Of a stretch of DNA of 64,000 bases, positions 53,412-62,085 are shown piece after piece. The notes beneath the pieces were generated by a model. The model was given only the letters and a program-made list of their open reading frames with translations. It searched no databases and had not been told where the DNA came from. Every line of letters starts with the position of its first letter. Within the stretch, counting starts at the first letter, position 1. The DNA comes from GCA-2705995 sp048267965 (GTDB taxonomy: Bacteria > Bacteroidota > Bacteroidia > Flavobacteriales_G > Salibacteraceae). A program made the position numbers and the translations under genes. The stretch is from assembly GCA_048267965.1 (NCBI GenBank), contig JBLWWK010000010.1, forward strand, positions 40,087-104,086. The letters run 5' to 3'.

Positions 53412-54999
53412 AAATGCACAAGAATATTTTTGTAGAAATAACCTTCGAGGGCAAATAAAGGTTGGTGATATAGTCGAGGGAAAAGTTAAATCTGTTGAAA
53501 AGTATAGCGTTTTCATAACAAGCTATTGGGGTGATGGTCTTTTGCACATAAAGAACATTTCCACTCATTTTTGGGACGAAGAAAGACTCAATACTTATTT
53601 TGGAAAAGGAGACTTAGTAACGACAAAGGTTATTAACATTGAAGAAGGCAAGATAGCGTTAAGCTATATTGATTTAATTGATACAGAAGAGGAAGACAGA
53701 TATTTTAATTTTATTAATTATGTTGATTTTGGTGATGTGTTTACATCAAACAGTTATGATTCAGATACCAGTTTAATTATTGATGATGAGGAGGTGAAAT
53801 ATAACCAGTTGGAAAAAGCATTTTGCTTCGAGCAATATGCTATGTTAAAAAAATCACTAGACGAAAAAATTCATTACTTACGCTTGAGTAAGCAATTTTT
53901 CTCATCAATAAGTAATTCACGATCATATTTAATTAATATTTACACAAATTATTTTGAACTTCTAAAGCTAATAGAGGAAGTGATTAATGATTTCTCTATT
54001 GAAAAAATTGAAAGGATTAAATCAGAAGCTTTAATAATTAATGAGAAAGTTAAATCTCAAGAACAAACATTGGAGGTGTTCCCTGATTCAAAAAAGTTAA
54101 TATTTTTCATAAATATTATTAGCTTATTTAACGATACTTCAGATTCTGGAATTCACTCCCTTTATGAGTTACTTAAAAAGAACTCCAATCAAAAAGTTTT
54201 AACCACTATTGCGAAGATAACATTAGCAAATAATCTCTTAATTTCAGAGTCAGAAGAGAACTTTGATTTTGTCAGAGAAAATTTAAGACATATAAAGGCT
54301 TATCTTGATGATGGTGTACTTTCCTTAAAGGAAACAGAATCTGATAAACTTGAAAGGGAATTAAAAGAAAAAGTAAAGTATTGGTCCGATAGAATTCAAG
54401 AAGATGAAAGTGAAACACAAGAATTTAAATCAACTTTTTTCACGCCATTGCCAGATGAGTCAAAGCAAAAAGAGAAAGCAAAATTGGTTGAAATCTTGGA
54501 AAAAACGGATAAAAAGGACGGTATACTGAAAAAGATTGATGCAATAGATGGTAAGTTAGCTGCAAAAGCGGTAATTCATAGTTCCTTAAAAACTCTATGT
54601 GCTTTTGCGAATACCAATGGTGGTACTTTGATAATTGGAATTTCCGATAATAAATCTACTGTCGGACTTGAAGTAGATTATAAAAATTTGAAAGGGAAAA
54701 AGAATCGTGATGGTTTTGGATTGTTCTTCGATCAAAAAATTAAAGAATGTTTCGAGCCAAGCTTTTCATCATTACTAGAACGTGATTTTTTGAAATTTCC
54801 TGATGGTGACATATTGATTGTGTCAGTGAAACAATGTGTTGAACCCGTTTTTTTGCTAAAAGATGAAGAAGGTAAACCTACAGAGGAGCTTTTTGTCAGA
54901 GATTTAACATCAACCAAAGAAATAGTTGACAAAAGAGATTTAGTGAAGTTTGTTAAACAGAAGGAAAAAGAATATCTAAAAACTATAATTGATGATTAA
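53371..54999 (+). CDS. Segment 3: S1 domain and AlbA_2 (Schlafen-like) domain
   Basis: Usable from about codon 53392 after the T8 tract; the GTG at 53371 is an artefact of the shift. KVGDIVEGKVKSVEKYSVFI and DGLLHIKNI form a clear S1 domain. A long helical region follows. Residues near the C-terminus ESETQEFKSTFF, LCAFANTNGGTLIIGISDN and ILIVSVKQCVEPVFLLKDE are the AlbA_2 core shared with Schlafen proteins, which bind or cut RNA in several cases. No ATPase motif. Confidence 0.8.
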   Translation: MKSLIFFVAKQPNRNAQEYFCRNNLRGQIKVGDIVEGKVKSVEKYSVFITSYWGDGLLHIKNISTHFWDEERLNTYFGKGDLVTTKVINIEEGKIALSYIDLIDTEEEDRYFNFINYVDFGDVFTSNSYDSDTSLIIDDEEVKYNQLEKAFCFEQYAMLKKSLDEKIHYLRLSKQFFSSISNSRSYLINIYTNYFELLKLIEEVINDFSIEKIERIKSEALIINEKVKSQEQTLEVFPDSKKLIFFINIISLFNDTSDSGIHSLYELLKKNSNQKVLTTIAKITLANNLLISESEENFDFVRENLRHIKAYLDDGVLSLKETESDKLERELKEKVKYWSDRIQEDESETQEFKSTFFTPLPDESKQKEKAKLVEILEKTDKKDGILKKIDAIDGKLAAKAVIHSSLKTLCAFANTNGGTLIIGISDNKSTVGLEVDYKNLKGKKNRDGFGLFFDQKIKECFEPSFSSLLERDFLKFPDGDILIVSVKQCVEPVFLLKDEEGKPTEELFVRDLTSTKEIVDKRDLVKFVKQKEKEYLKTIIDD

Positions 55000-55560
55000 G
55001 CTACTGTTTCGAATACTTAAATATTGTCAAGTCACTCCAAGAATTCAACGTGCAATCCGAAGCTTATCAAAGAGTAAGACTTTTCGTACACACGAACTGA
55101 TTTAAAAATAAACCACCAGTAATATATGGGATGTATGGAAGTTCTTTTGGATGTTCAACTGTCGATTTTGTTATCGCAAGTGAACCTTCAATAAGCATAT
55201 TTTGTGATATCAGACATTAAAAAAAAAACTGCTGTAAGCCTCCCCTAATTAGAACCGTTAAATAATTGTCTTACCAAAGATTTTATTGTTTTCAAACAGC
55301 CCGAGGGTACCCTCGGGCTGTTTGCGTTTTGCATAAGCCTTTAGAAGCGTTTTTTCGAGTGTTTTATGCGGTTCTACTTCTCTGATTCTTCACGTAAACG
55401 ATTTATTACTTCAAAGGTGGTGTTGTATCCAGCGCACCTGCGATAAATTCCATTAAAACACGTTATAACGTGTTTTTGGGTAGGTTTAGCTAGTTAATGT
55501 CTGAGTGCCTTAATTCCCGTATAGTAGGCGAATAGAAAACCTTGCAATACGTTTCTGTAC
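55000..55560. other. Gene-free right part of the accessory region
   Basis: No supported ORF. A perfect 30-bp palindrome (55294-55323) is the only structure seen. Confidence 0.5.
55294..55323. repeat. Perfect 30-bp palindrome
   Basis: Arms 55294-55308 and 55309-55323 (AAACAGCCCGAGGGT and its complement) with no spacer. A hairpin of about 13 bp with a small loop is possible. T-runs are short, so a terminator is possible but not certain. Confidence 0.85.
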
Positions 55561-55764
55561 CTATCTGGTAAGAACTCGAGTTTGCTCCCCGTTTATGAAG
55601 CATTGGAGATAAAGCGTAACGAAAGAATCTTTGCGAATTTTTCCGATGAATTTTATTCGAAACTGGTCGCGAGTCATAAAATATTTGTTCGCGTCCAGTT
55701 TACGTTCAGTAAATGCCTTAAACTGGTCAAATTCGGAAGAGGGTGAAATGTCTGTAAGTACCAC

Positions 55765-55810
55765 AAAAAAAAGCGAGTTAAGAGTTTTTGATAAACTTCT
55801 TACTCGCTTT
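55765..55810 (-). terminator. Terminator after tRNA-Lys
   Basis: On the minus strand AAAGCGAGTAAGAAG pairs with CTCTTAACTCGCTTT (some internal mismatch) and T8 follows; it begins 6 bases past the tRNA 3' end. Confidence 0.75.
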
Positions 55811-55815
55811 AAAAG

Positions 55816-55888
55816 TGATCCGGCTGGGGCTCGAACCCAGGACCCTAACATTAAAAGTGTTATGCTCTACCAGCTGAGCTACCGGATC
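55816..55888 (-). tRNA. tRNA-Lys (TTT)
   Basis: Reverse complement starts GATCCGGTAGCTCAGCTGGT and ends GCCCCAGCCGGATCA. Acceptor GATCCGG/CCGGATC, anticodon stem TAACA/TGTTA, loop CTTTTAA, so anticodon TTT. Its 3' end faces the accessory region. Confidence 0.95.
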
Positions 55889-55964
55889 TTTTAGTGTGTC
55901 TGTTTCCAAACGGGTGGCAAATATACAGTTGTTTTTTTATTCTCAAAACATTCTTCAGAAAAAA

Positions 55965-57158
55965 TCAGGATTTTTTTTCTGTTTTCTCTTTTCCAATGAT
56001 GGGTGAACGCTCGAAAGTAGCCGTTTCATCAAACAATTTTCTATAGGTAGCTAGCCTTCTTAATTCTGTGGCTCCCAAGTTTTTAATAATGGCAATCATC
56101 TTCGGATTAAAGTCTCCAATCCAAGTAATAATTAGGTTTTTATAACGGTCAGGATTTTTTCGAACATTTTTTTCGTATTCCTTAAAAATGGCTCCTTCTA
56201 ATCCTTTGCCTTGGTGATCGGGGTCAATACCAAAGGCAACACCAAAACTGGTGTTCACCACATTTTGAACACGGGTAAACCACAAGAATTTGATTTTTCC
56301 CCACCAATTGAGGTTTCCGTTTACGTGCTTAAAAACTTGATTGAGCTCAGGCAACGAAATGTAAAACCCAACTGGCTGCTTTTTGTGATAAATAAAATAC
56401 ACCAGATTCTCGTCAAGAATAGGCTTCATCTTTTTCATTACAGCCATTGCTTGGGCTTTTTGTAAGCCTTTAAAATTATCGTGGGTGGTCCAAGCGCGGT
56501 TGTAAACCGTTCTAAAATCTTCTGCGTATTTAACCAGCTGCTTACGGTTTATTTTTTCTACGTGGTAATTGGGGTCGGCCTCTATGCGCTCTGCGCGCTT
56601 TAAAAATACATCTTGTAACTTGGCGTGATAGTCTCTGTGAAAAACTAATTGATAGTAATAAACCTGAAAGCCGTAAGCTTCGAAAAAGCTCTTGTAATAA
56701 GGCGGGTTGTAATTCTGCCCGTAGTAGGGCGGAATATCGTAGTTGTTAACGCAAAGCCCCCAGAATTTATCTTTTTCTCCAAAATTGATGGGGCCATCCA
56801 TCGCTTCGATATCGCGTTCCTGCAACCATTTTTTACACGTATCGAAAAGTAAAAACGCAGCTTCTTGGTTATCGATACACTCGAAGAAGCCCATACCACC
56901 TGTAGGTTGCTTAAAAGTATAGGCTTGTTTTTTGTTGATAAAAGCAGCTACACGACCAATGGTTTTTCCGGTAGGATCCACTAAAATCCAGCGAGTTGCC
57001 TCACCATGTCTCCAAAATTTGTTGTCTTTTTTATCAAATACAGATTCAACATCTTGTCGAAGATGAGGAATCCAAGCAGAGTTGCCGCGGTATATTTCAA
57101 ATGGCAATCGATGAAAACGCTTTATATCAGCGGGCGATTTTACTTCAATCAGTTGCAT
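55965..57158 (-). CDS. GNAT-fold acetyltransferase-like protein
   Basis: 397 aa. An N-terminal half (MQLIEVKSPADIKRFHRLPF, EIYRGNSAWIPHLRQDVE, DGPINFGEKDKFWGL) and a C-terminal half with GNAT-like elements (LVYFIYHKKQPVGFYISLPE, GIDPDHQGKGLEGAIFKEY as an acetyl-CoA loop). The long conserved protein is common in Bacteroidota, and no substrate is known. Divergent from aroK. Confidence 0.72.
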   Translation of the reverse strand: MQLIEVKSPADIKRFHRLPFEIYRGNSAWIPHLRQDVESVFDKKDNKFWRHGEATRWILVDPTGKTIGRVAAFINKKQAYTFKQPTGGMGFFECIDNQEAAFLLFDTCKKWLQERDIEAMDGPINFGEKDKFWGLCVNNYDIPPYYGQNYNPPYYKSFFEAYGFQVYYYQLVFHRDYHAKLQDVFLKRAERIEADPNYHVEKINRKQLVKYAEDFRTVYNRAWTTHDNFKGLQKAQAMAVMKKMKPILDENLVYFIYHKKQPVGFYISLPELNQVFKHVNGNLNWWGKIKFLWFTRVQNVVNTSFGVAFGIDPDHQGKGLEGAIFKEYEKNVRKNPDRYKNLIITWIGDFNPKMIAIIKNLGATELRRLATYRKLFDETATFERSPIIGKEKTEKKS

Positions 57159-57218
57159 AGTTTCTACTTCGTTTTAAATTTGGATGCGAAGATAGCGGAA
57201 TCAAAAAAACATCGATTT

Positions 57219-57743
57219 ATGAGGGTTTTCATTGTAGGATATATGGGTTCAGGTAAAACAAGTTTTGGAAAGAAATTAGCCAAACACATGAATTTTGAGC
57301 ACATTGACCTCGATGCTATGATTGAAAAAAACGATGGACGAACCATTAAAGAAATCTTCGAAGAAGAAGGGGAAGTATATTTTCGGAAGTTAGAAAGGCA
57401 CCAGTTAATGGACCTTTTTAACCAAGAAAATGTAATTATTTCTACCGGTGGCGGCACACCTACTTATGCAGATAATATGTTGTTGCTGAACCAGCAAGGG
57501 GTTTCGGTTTATTTAAAAACATCGCCCAAGGCATTGGCTCAACGCTTGTCACAAAAAATGAACAATCGTCCGTTACTAGAAGGATTAAAAGAAGCGGGTT
57601 TGCTAGAATTTATCGAAAACCACTTGAAAGAAAGGCGTCCGTTTTACGAACAAGCCCACCTTTCTATAGATTCATTAGGTTGGAAAAAACTTGATTTAGT
57701 TGAATTTGAAACGCAATTGCGTTCCTACCGAAACCAAGAATAA
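57219..57743 (+). CDS. aroK: Shikimate kinase
   Basis: 174 aa from ATG at 57219 (MRVFIVGYMGSGKTSFGKKL, Walker A); a longer frame from 57006 overlaps the divergent gene and is rejected. HIDLDAMIE (shikimate Asp), STGGGTPTY (Gly-rich substrate loop), NNRPLLEG and ERRPFYEQAH (lid and adenine binding) are all present. It phosphorylates shikimate in aromatic amino acid synthesis. Convergent with the phosphoribosyltransferase gene, 10 bases apart. Confidence 0.96.
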   Translation: MRVFIVGYMGSGKTSFGKKLAKHMNFEHIDLDAMIEKNDGRTIKEIFEEEGEVYFRKLERHQLMDLFNQENVIISTGGGTPTYADNMLLLNQQGVSVYLKTSPKALAQRLSQKMNNRPLLEGLKEAGLLEFIENHLKERRPFYEQAHLSIDSLGWKKLDLVEFETQLRSYRNQE

Positions 57744-57753
57744 TTGGGGAAGA

Positions 57754-58257
57754 TCAAATAAGATAAACGCCATCTTCTTCGCCAAATTCTACCGAAATAT
57801 GCTCTTGTAAAGTAGTGGCCAAAGTAAGCCCAACATAATCTGAACGAACCGGAAAACTGCGGTGTTTGCGATCTACTAAAACGGCTGTGTGCATTGAGCT
57901 GGGCAAGGCGCGAAGCAAATATTTAGCGGCATAAATTAGGGCTTTTCCCGTGTTAAGAACATCATCGATTAAGATCACCGTTTTGCCATTTAATTCTTCA
58001 AGAGAAACCGTAGATTCGATGGGTTCTGAAAGTGGTTGCTCTTTGTTTAATTTGAGGGTATGATGGTGAATAGTTAACGGAGAAATTTCTGAAAGAATAT
58101 TGGCTAAGCGCTCAGAAAGAATCGATCCACGTTTCTCAATACCAATAAGATAGAGCTCTTCTTCTTGGAAATTGTTTTCGTAAATCTCGTGAGCAATGCG
58201 CGTTATTTTTTGTCGAATTTGAAGGTTGTTTAAAACCAATGTTCTTTCTTGAGCCAT
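57754..58257 (-). CDS. PyrR/HPRT-type phosphoribosyltransferase
   Basis: 167 aa. VILIDDVLNTGKAL is the PRPP-binding motif; LIGIEKRGSILSERLA and VDRKHRSFPVRSDYVG fit the PyrR-like subgroup (uracil phosphoribosyltransferase or pyrimidine operon regulator). PyrR attenuator elements were not sought elsewhere, so regulatory activity is unknown. Confidence 0.85.
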   Translation of the reverse strand: MAQERTLVLNNLQIRQKITRIAHEIYENNFQEEELYLIGIEKRGSILSERLANILSEISPLTIHHHTLKLNKEQPLSEPIESTVSLEELNGKTVILIDDVLNTGKALIYAAKYLLRALPSSMHTAVLVDRKHRSFPVRSDYVGLTLATTLQEHISVEFGEEDGVYLI

Positions 58258-58306
58258 GTTACTATTCTAAAATTGTGATCAAAAATAAGTTGATTTGTTC
58301 AGTTGA

Positions 58307-58909
58307 TTATTTCTTCTTGAAAATCACAAATAACTCGTTGCCTGCGCGCTTTTCGATGCTATTGTGGGCGGTTTCCATGGTTTCGATGCTAAAATACCGA
58401 CTAAACAACTGCTCGTATTCTTGTGCGTTTCCGCCAAACGGAGGTTGGTCTATATTCATTTCTACACCCCAAAGCAAACCAGCTATTTTGCCGTTTTCTG
58501 CCAATAATTGGGCAGAATGTTCTACATATTTCTGGCGCAATTTAGGATCGATGGCGCAGAAAAAAGTCTGCTCTAAAATTAAATCGTATTGAGCAGAGTG
58601 CTCAAAAAAATCAGCACAAATGAGGTGCTCTTTCGGAAAATCTGGCACTCGCTCTGCAAAGGCTTCTAACGGTTTTTCAGATACATCGAGCACCCAAACT
58701 TGCGTAAAACCTGCCTTGTGTAAATAATCGGCTTCGTGGGCTTTTCCGCACCCCGGAATTAAGATAGAAATGTCTTTATTCTTTACTTGATCGGCATAGG
58801 CTTTTAATGGCGGTGAAATTTTGCCCATGTCCCAGCCAGTGCTGCCTTCAGCGTATCGATCGCTCCAATATTTTTTCGATAATTCTACTTTTTCTTCCTT
58901 GCTTTCCAT
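58307..58909 (-). CDS. TPMT-family SAM methyltransferase
   Basis: 200 aa. YWSDRYAEGSTGWDMGKISP, ILIPGCGKAHEADYLHKAGF (motif I), LILEQTFFCAIDPKLRQKYV and DQPPFGGNAQEYEQLF are typical of the thiopurine methyltransferase-like group (S- or halide-methylation). Cytoplasmic. Substrate uncertain. Confidence 0.87.
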   Translation of the reverse strand: MESKEEKVELSKKYWSDRYAEGSTGWDMGKISPPLKAYADQVKNKDISILIPGCGKAHEADYLHKAGFTQVWVLDVSEKPLEAFAERVPDFPKEHLICADFFEHSAQYDLILEQTFFCAIDPKLRQKYVEHSAQLLAENGKIAGLLWGVEMNIDQPPFGGNAQEYEQLFSRYFSIETMETAHNSIEKRAGNELFVIFKKK

Positions 58910-58966
58910 GGTCCAAAATTACGACTTGTTTTACTGATTAAAGACGCGTTTTAACCGTCTATTTAT

Positions 58967-59087
58967 CGGTAGGAACCCGATTTTAAACTTTTTTAACCCT
59001 TCTCTTTGTTTTGATGATTTTCCATTCTTTTTAGCAATTTGAAGGCAAAAGAATGCATAAAGTAAACGAATACGGTTCCTACCGTTA
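58967..59087. repeat. 121-bp interspersed element, copy 1
   Basis: Bounded by inverted copies of the iterated motif (GGTAGGAACC at 58968-58977, GGTTCCTACC at 59074-59083). No ORF. 102 of 116 bases between outer motif ends match copy 2 without gaps; the last 37 bases are identical. Lies in an intergenic gap between two leftward genes. Confidence 0.9.
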
Positions 59088-59160
59088 GCTATGCAATGCA
59101 AAGCAAACGCTACAGTTTGATTTATTTGAAACAGTGTGCCAAAGCATTGGCTAAAAGGCA

Positions 59161-59991
59161 CTATTGTTTTCGTACAATAGCAAGTAAAGAATCCCATTTC
59201 CAAATGAGAAATGTAACCATTAAGAAGAACAAATTGGTTAGCGCTATGGTGGTTAAAAACGGAGGCCAAGTGTCGAAGGTGGTAAAATTAGAAATGTAAA
59301 AAAAACTGTTTTCGGTAGGTGCATTAGATACGAGGTGATTTACCGCCCAATTATTGCCCAAGTGCAAGCCAATTGGCAAAAACAGAGTTTTTGATTTTAT
59401 AAATGCTGTAGCAAAAAAGAGATGACCAACCGGTATAGAAACAGCCAGTAGAATAAAAACTCCAGGGTTGTTCAATGCATTTTCGTCTAACACATGAACG
59501 AGGGTGAAAAGTACAGCAAAAGCAATATTAGCGATTACAACTCCTGCTTTGTCGATGGTTTTTTGAAACAAATAGCCCCGAAACAACAGCTCTTCGGTGG
59601 CAACTTGTGGCAACGTATAATATAAGCCTAGAAAGATAGATGAGTAGTTAATGGTAGTTGAAATTTCGATGTTTTCGCCTAAATAAATGCCTCTTACCAA
59701 TTTAGAACCAGCAAGTGCAACAGCACCAATGATTATTCCCAAAACAAAGAGTTTTAAGTTTTTTACACTGATTGTTAAGCCTATTTTCTTCAGTGTTTGG
59801 TTATCGGTTTTATACAGAACCCAAGTGGCTAAAACCAGCAAAAGAGTTGGCGCATACGGAAAATACAATTTGATTTGGCCGCGATTTACAAACCCGCTCA
59901 TAATAATGGCTACAGCGAAAAGAAGCACACCGAGTATTAGGCGTGAAACGTACGGATACTCTTTAAAAAGTGAAGAAATTTTGTTTTTCAT
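59161..59991 (-). CDS. CPBP family intramembrane metalloprotease
   Basis: 276 aa, about eight membrane helices. Motif 1 EELLFRGYLF (EExxxR), motif 2 FTLVHVL, motif 3 HLGNNWAVN with the His that completes the metal site. Homologues act as CAAX-like proteases or bacteriocin-related proteins. No substrate gene is adjacent. Confidence 0.88.
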   Translation of the reverse strand: MKNKISSLFKEYPYVSRLILGVLLFAVAIIMSGFVNRGQIKLYFPYAPTLLLVLATWVLYKTDNQTLKKIGLTISVKNLKLFVLGIIIGAVALAGSKLVRGIYLGENIEISTTINYSSIFLGLYYTLPQVATEELLFRGYLFQKTIDKAGVVIANIAFAVLFTLVHVLDENALNNPGVFILLAVSIPVGHLFFATAFIKSKTLFLPIGLHLGNNWAVNHLVSNAPTENSFFYISNFTTFDTWPPFLTTIALTNLFFLMVTFLIWKWDSLLAIVRKQ

Positions 59992-60024
59992 AGGGTGTAA
60001 TTTTCGTTGGTTCTATAGCTAGTG

Positions 60025-61152
60025 CTAGAATTGTAGAAGTTGATAGAGTTTTTTCATTTGTTGATGAATCACCATTTCAGGAGTAATTTTCATCATTGTT
60101 TTTAATATAGCTTGTTTCCATGGGCTGTGTGCCATTTGACCAAACTGCCACGAGTTGTTAACTACATAATCTACTTTCTTTCTTCTCTTTGTTTCAAATT
60201 CTAGTAAAAGATGAGAAAGTGGTTTTTTCGATTGGCTAATTAAATGACTGAGATAATAGGCGTCTTCGATTCCTTGGCAAGCACCTTGCCCCATGTTGGG
60301 GGTGGTGGCATGAGCTGCATCGCCCACTAAGCAGCAATTTTCAGCAGACCATTTAGGTAGGCGTTTTAAATCTTTGAGTTCGGCAATGTGTAATTGTTCA
60401 GTGTTCTTGATGAGAAATTTAACTACAGGATGAAAATCACTAAAAATGGTAGATAAAGTGCTGGGAGTAAGGTTCGGTGGGCAAATAGATTGGTTGATTA
60501 CCGCAAAGAAATACACTTGCTTTTCGCTTATTCTCGAAAAGCCAAATCGCTTTTTGTTTCCCCACATCTCTTTGCCTTCGTTAAGCAAATGTGCAGGCAA
60601 TTCTGCATGAGCTATTCCTCTACAGCAAATCTGTTGGGTAGAGCGGTAAACAGAAGGTAAATTCATAGCGGTTCTTACGTTCGAGTGAATTCCATCGGCA
60701 CCAATTACCAAATCAGAAAATACTTTCTTACTGGTTAATTGTATTGCGGTTTGGCCGTTTTCAATGCTGTGAGAAAGGTAGCGAGCACCTAACTCTACGG
60801 TTCCTACTTGTGAAAATTCTTCGAATAAGATTCGTTGTAATTTACCTCTGTGAATTGCCAACGTTGAGTTGCCCAATGCATCTTGAACTACTTTTTGTTT
60901 AATTCTTTTATAAGGAGTTAAATCTGAAGCAGTAATCTCCATTTTATTGAGTTCAACCCCTTGGTGTTGTAATTTGTCATAAACCCCAAGCCAGCGTAAA
61001 ACCTGAACAGCATTGGGTTGTAGCCACACTCCAGCGCCTAATTCGTTAAGTGGTTTGGCTTGCTCATAAACAGTTGCTTTTAATCCTAATTTGTGCAAAG
61101 CGAGGGCAGTTGTTAATCCTGTAATGCTGCCTCCGATAATGGATATTTCCAT
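60025..61152 (-). CDS. FAD-dependent aromatic monooxygenase
   Basis: 375 aa. IIGGSITGLTTALALHKLG (ADP-binding), VIGADGIHSNVRTAM (DG motif), LVGDAAHATTPNMGQGACQG (GD motif and PHBH-type FAD fold). Such enzymes hydroxylate phenolic or related rings with NAD(P)H. Shares a 53-base divergent promoter region with the TetR regulator. Confidence 0.92.
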   Translation of the reverse strand: MEISIIGGSITGLTTALALHKLGLKATVYEQAKPLNELGAGVWLQPNAVQVLRWLGVYDKLQHQGVELNKMEITASDLTPYKRIKQKVVQDALGNSTLAIHRGKLQRILFEEFSQVGTVELGARYLSHSIENGQTAIQLTSKKVFSDLVIGADGIHSNVRTAMNLPSVYRSTQQICCRGIAHAELPAHLLNEGKEMWGNKKRFGFSRISEKQVYFFAVINQSICPPNLTPSTLSTIFSDFHPVVKFLIKNTEQLHIAELKDLKRLPKWSAENCCLVGDAAHATTPNMGQGACQGIEDAYYLSHLISQSKKPLSHLLLEFETKRRKKVDYVVNNSWQFGQMAHSPWKQAILKTMMKITPEMVIHQQMKKLYQLLQF

Positions 61153-61163
61153 TTTTTATATTT

Positions 61164-61199
61164 TAGGTCAAATTTACTAAAATAGGTCAAGTCTACTAA
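61164..61199. promoter_or_regulatory. Two direct repeats, candidate TetR operator
   Basis: TAGGTCAAATTTACTAA (61164-61180) and TAGGTCAAGTCTACTAA (61183-61199) differ at 2 of 17 positions and lie 19 bases apart in the only intergenic space between the monooxygenase and the TetR gene. Confidence 0.65.
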
Positions 61200-61205
61200 T
61201 TATTC

Positions 61206-61814
61206 ATGAAAACAAAAGAAAAGATACTTTTAAAAGCACTAGAGTTGTTTAATAATCAAGGTGTTAAAGAGGTGACGCTAAGAGGTGTAGCTGCTGAATT
61301 GGGAATTAGCCAAGGCAATTTGAATTACCATTTTAAGCTCAAAGGCGACATTATTGCTGCTTTGTATTATCGATTAGTAGATGAAATGAATGCAGAAATG
61401 CAAAGCATAGTAACTGACCAACCTCTTTTAAAAATGTTGTTTGCGAGTTCTCTTGTTTCAATGCGAATTTTATATAAATATCAATTTTTGATGAAAGATT
61501 TGTATGCTGTTCTAAGTGCAGACGATCGATTGAAAACACATTATTTAGAGCTTCAAAAAGAGCGCGAAAATCAGTTTATTGCCATGTTTCAAAACATGCA
61601 GAAAGAAGGAATACTTCGTGAAGAGGAACTAGAAGGTGAATATGCCCGCTTGCATGAGCGCATGAATATTTTAGGCGATAATTGGATCAATGCTTCTTTG
61701 TTTTTCAAAGGTAAAAGTAGCACCGTAATTCATCATTATCATCAATTGTTGTTCGAGGTAATTTATCCGTATTTAACGCCCAAAGGCAAAGAACTTTACG
61801 CGAGTTTAAAGTGA
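61206..61814 (+). CDS. TetR family transcriptional regulator
   Basis: 202 aa. N-terminal helix-turn-helix (VTLRGVAAELGISQGNLNYH, FKLKGDIIAALYYRL) then a helical ligand domain. It is divergent from the monooxygenase and is probably its repressor, induced by the monooxygenase substrate (inference). Confidence 0.92.
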   Translation: MKTKEKILLKALELFNNQGVKEVTLRGVAAELGISQGNLNYHFKLKGDIIAALYYRLVDEMNAEMQSIVTDQPLLKMLFASSLVSMRILYKYQFLMKDLYAVLSADDRLKTHYLELQKERENQFIAMFQNMQKEGILREEELEGEYARLHERMNILGDNWINASLFFKGKSSTVIHHYHQLLFEVIYPYLTPKGKELYASLK

Positions 61815-61857
61815 ATACAACAAACTTCAATCTTAAAATTAGTTGGGTGATTTTTAA

Positions 61858-61978
61858 CGGTAGGAACCCGATTTTCAACTTATTGAATCTTTCTCTTCGT
61901 TTGGATGGTTTTTCATTCTATTCATCAATTTGAAGTTAAAAGAATGCATAAAGTAAACGAATACGGTTCCTACCGTTA
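61858..61978. repeat. 121-bp interspersed element, copy 2
   Basis: Same layout as copy 1: GGTAGGAACC (61859-61868) at the left and GGTTCCTACC (61965-61974) at the right, 116 bases between outer edges. Lies between convergent genes. Confidence 0.9.
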
Positions 61979-62085
61979 AAAGAGCAAAAAGGCGCACCCT
62001 GCATTTTTTTAGCCTTGTAGAACCCATTTTGAAAACGCTCAGAATTGGAAAATCGATTCGAAGCTAAAATCTACCTTCTCGGTTT

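Larger units (their letters stand above)
51315..54999 (+). pseudogene. Interrupted S1-domain / Schlafen-type AlbA_2 gene, about 1,230 codons
   Basis: Three consecutive segments form one protein. The first ORF (ATG 51315) stops at TAG 52356-52358, but the same frame stays open and protein-like (ILTRYFKEFSERYDYKSS) through 53411. The next segment is one frame away; removing one T from the T8 tract at 53384-53391 joins EEFNFF to VAKQPNRNAQEYF. Order of parts: OB-like repeats, helical middle, two S1-like domains, long helical part, C-terminal AlbA_2 (Schlafen-like) domain. The TAG may be a Trp codon lost by one substitution. It could be a decayed gene, sequencing error at the T8, or recoding. Confidence 0.7.

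Noticed and set aside
55561..55851. 96-codon leftward ORF
   Set aside because: It begins inside tRNA-Lys and runs through its terminator; the translation shows no family resemblance.
55816..55888. Island attachment site with a direct repeat of the tRNA-Lys 3' end
   Set aside because: No second copy of the tRNA end was found by eye between 48 and 56 kb, and no integrase is present.
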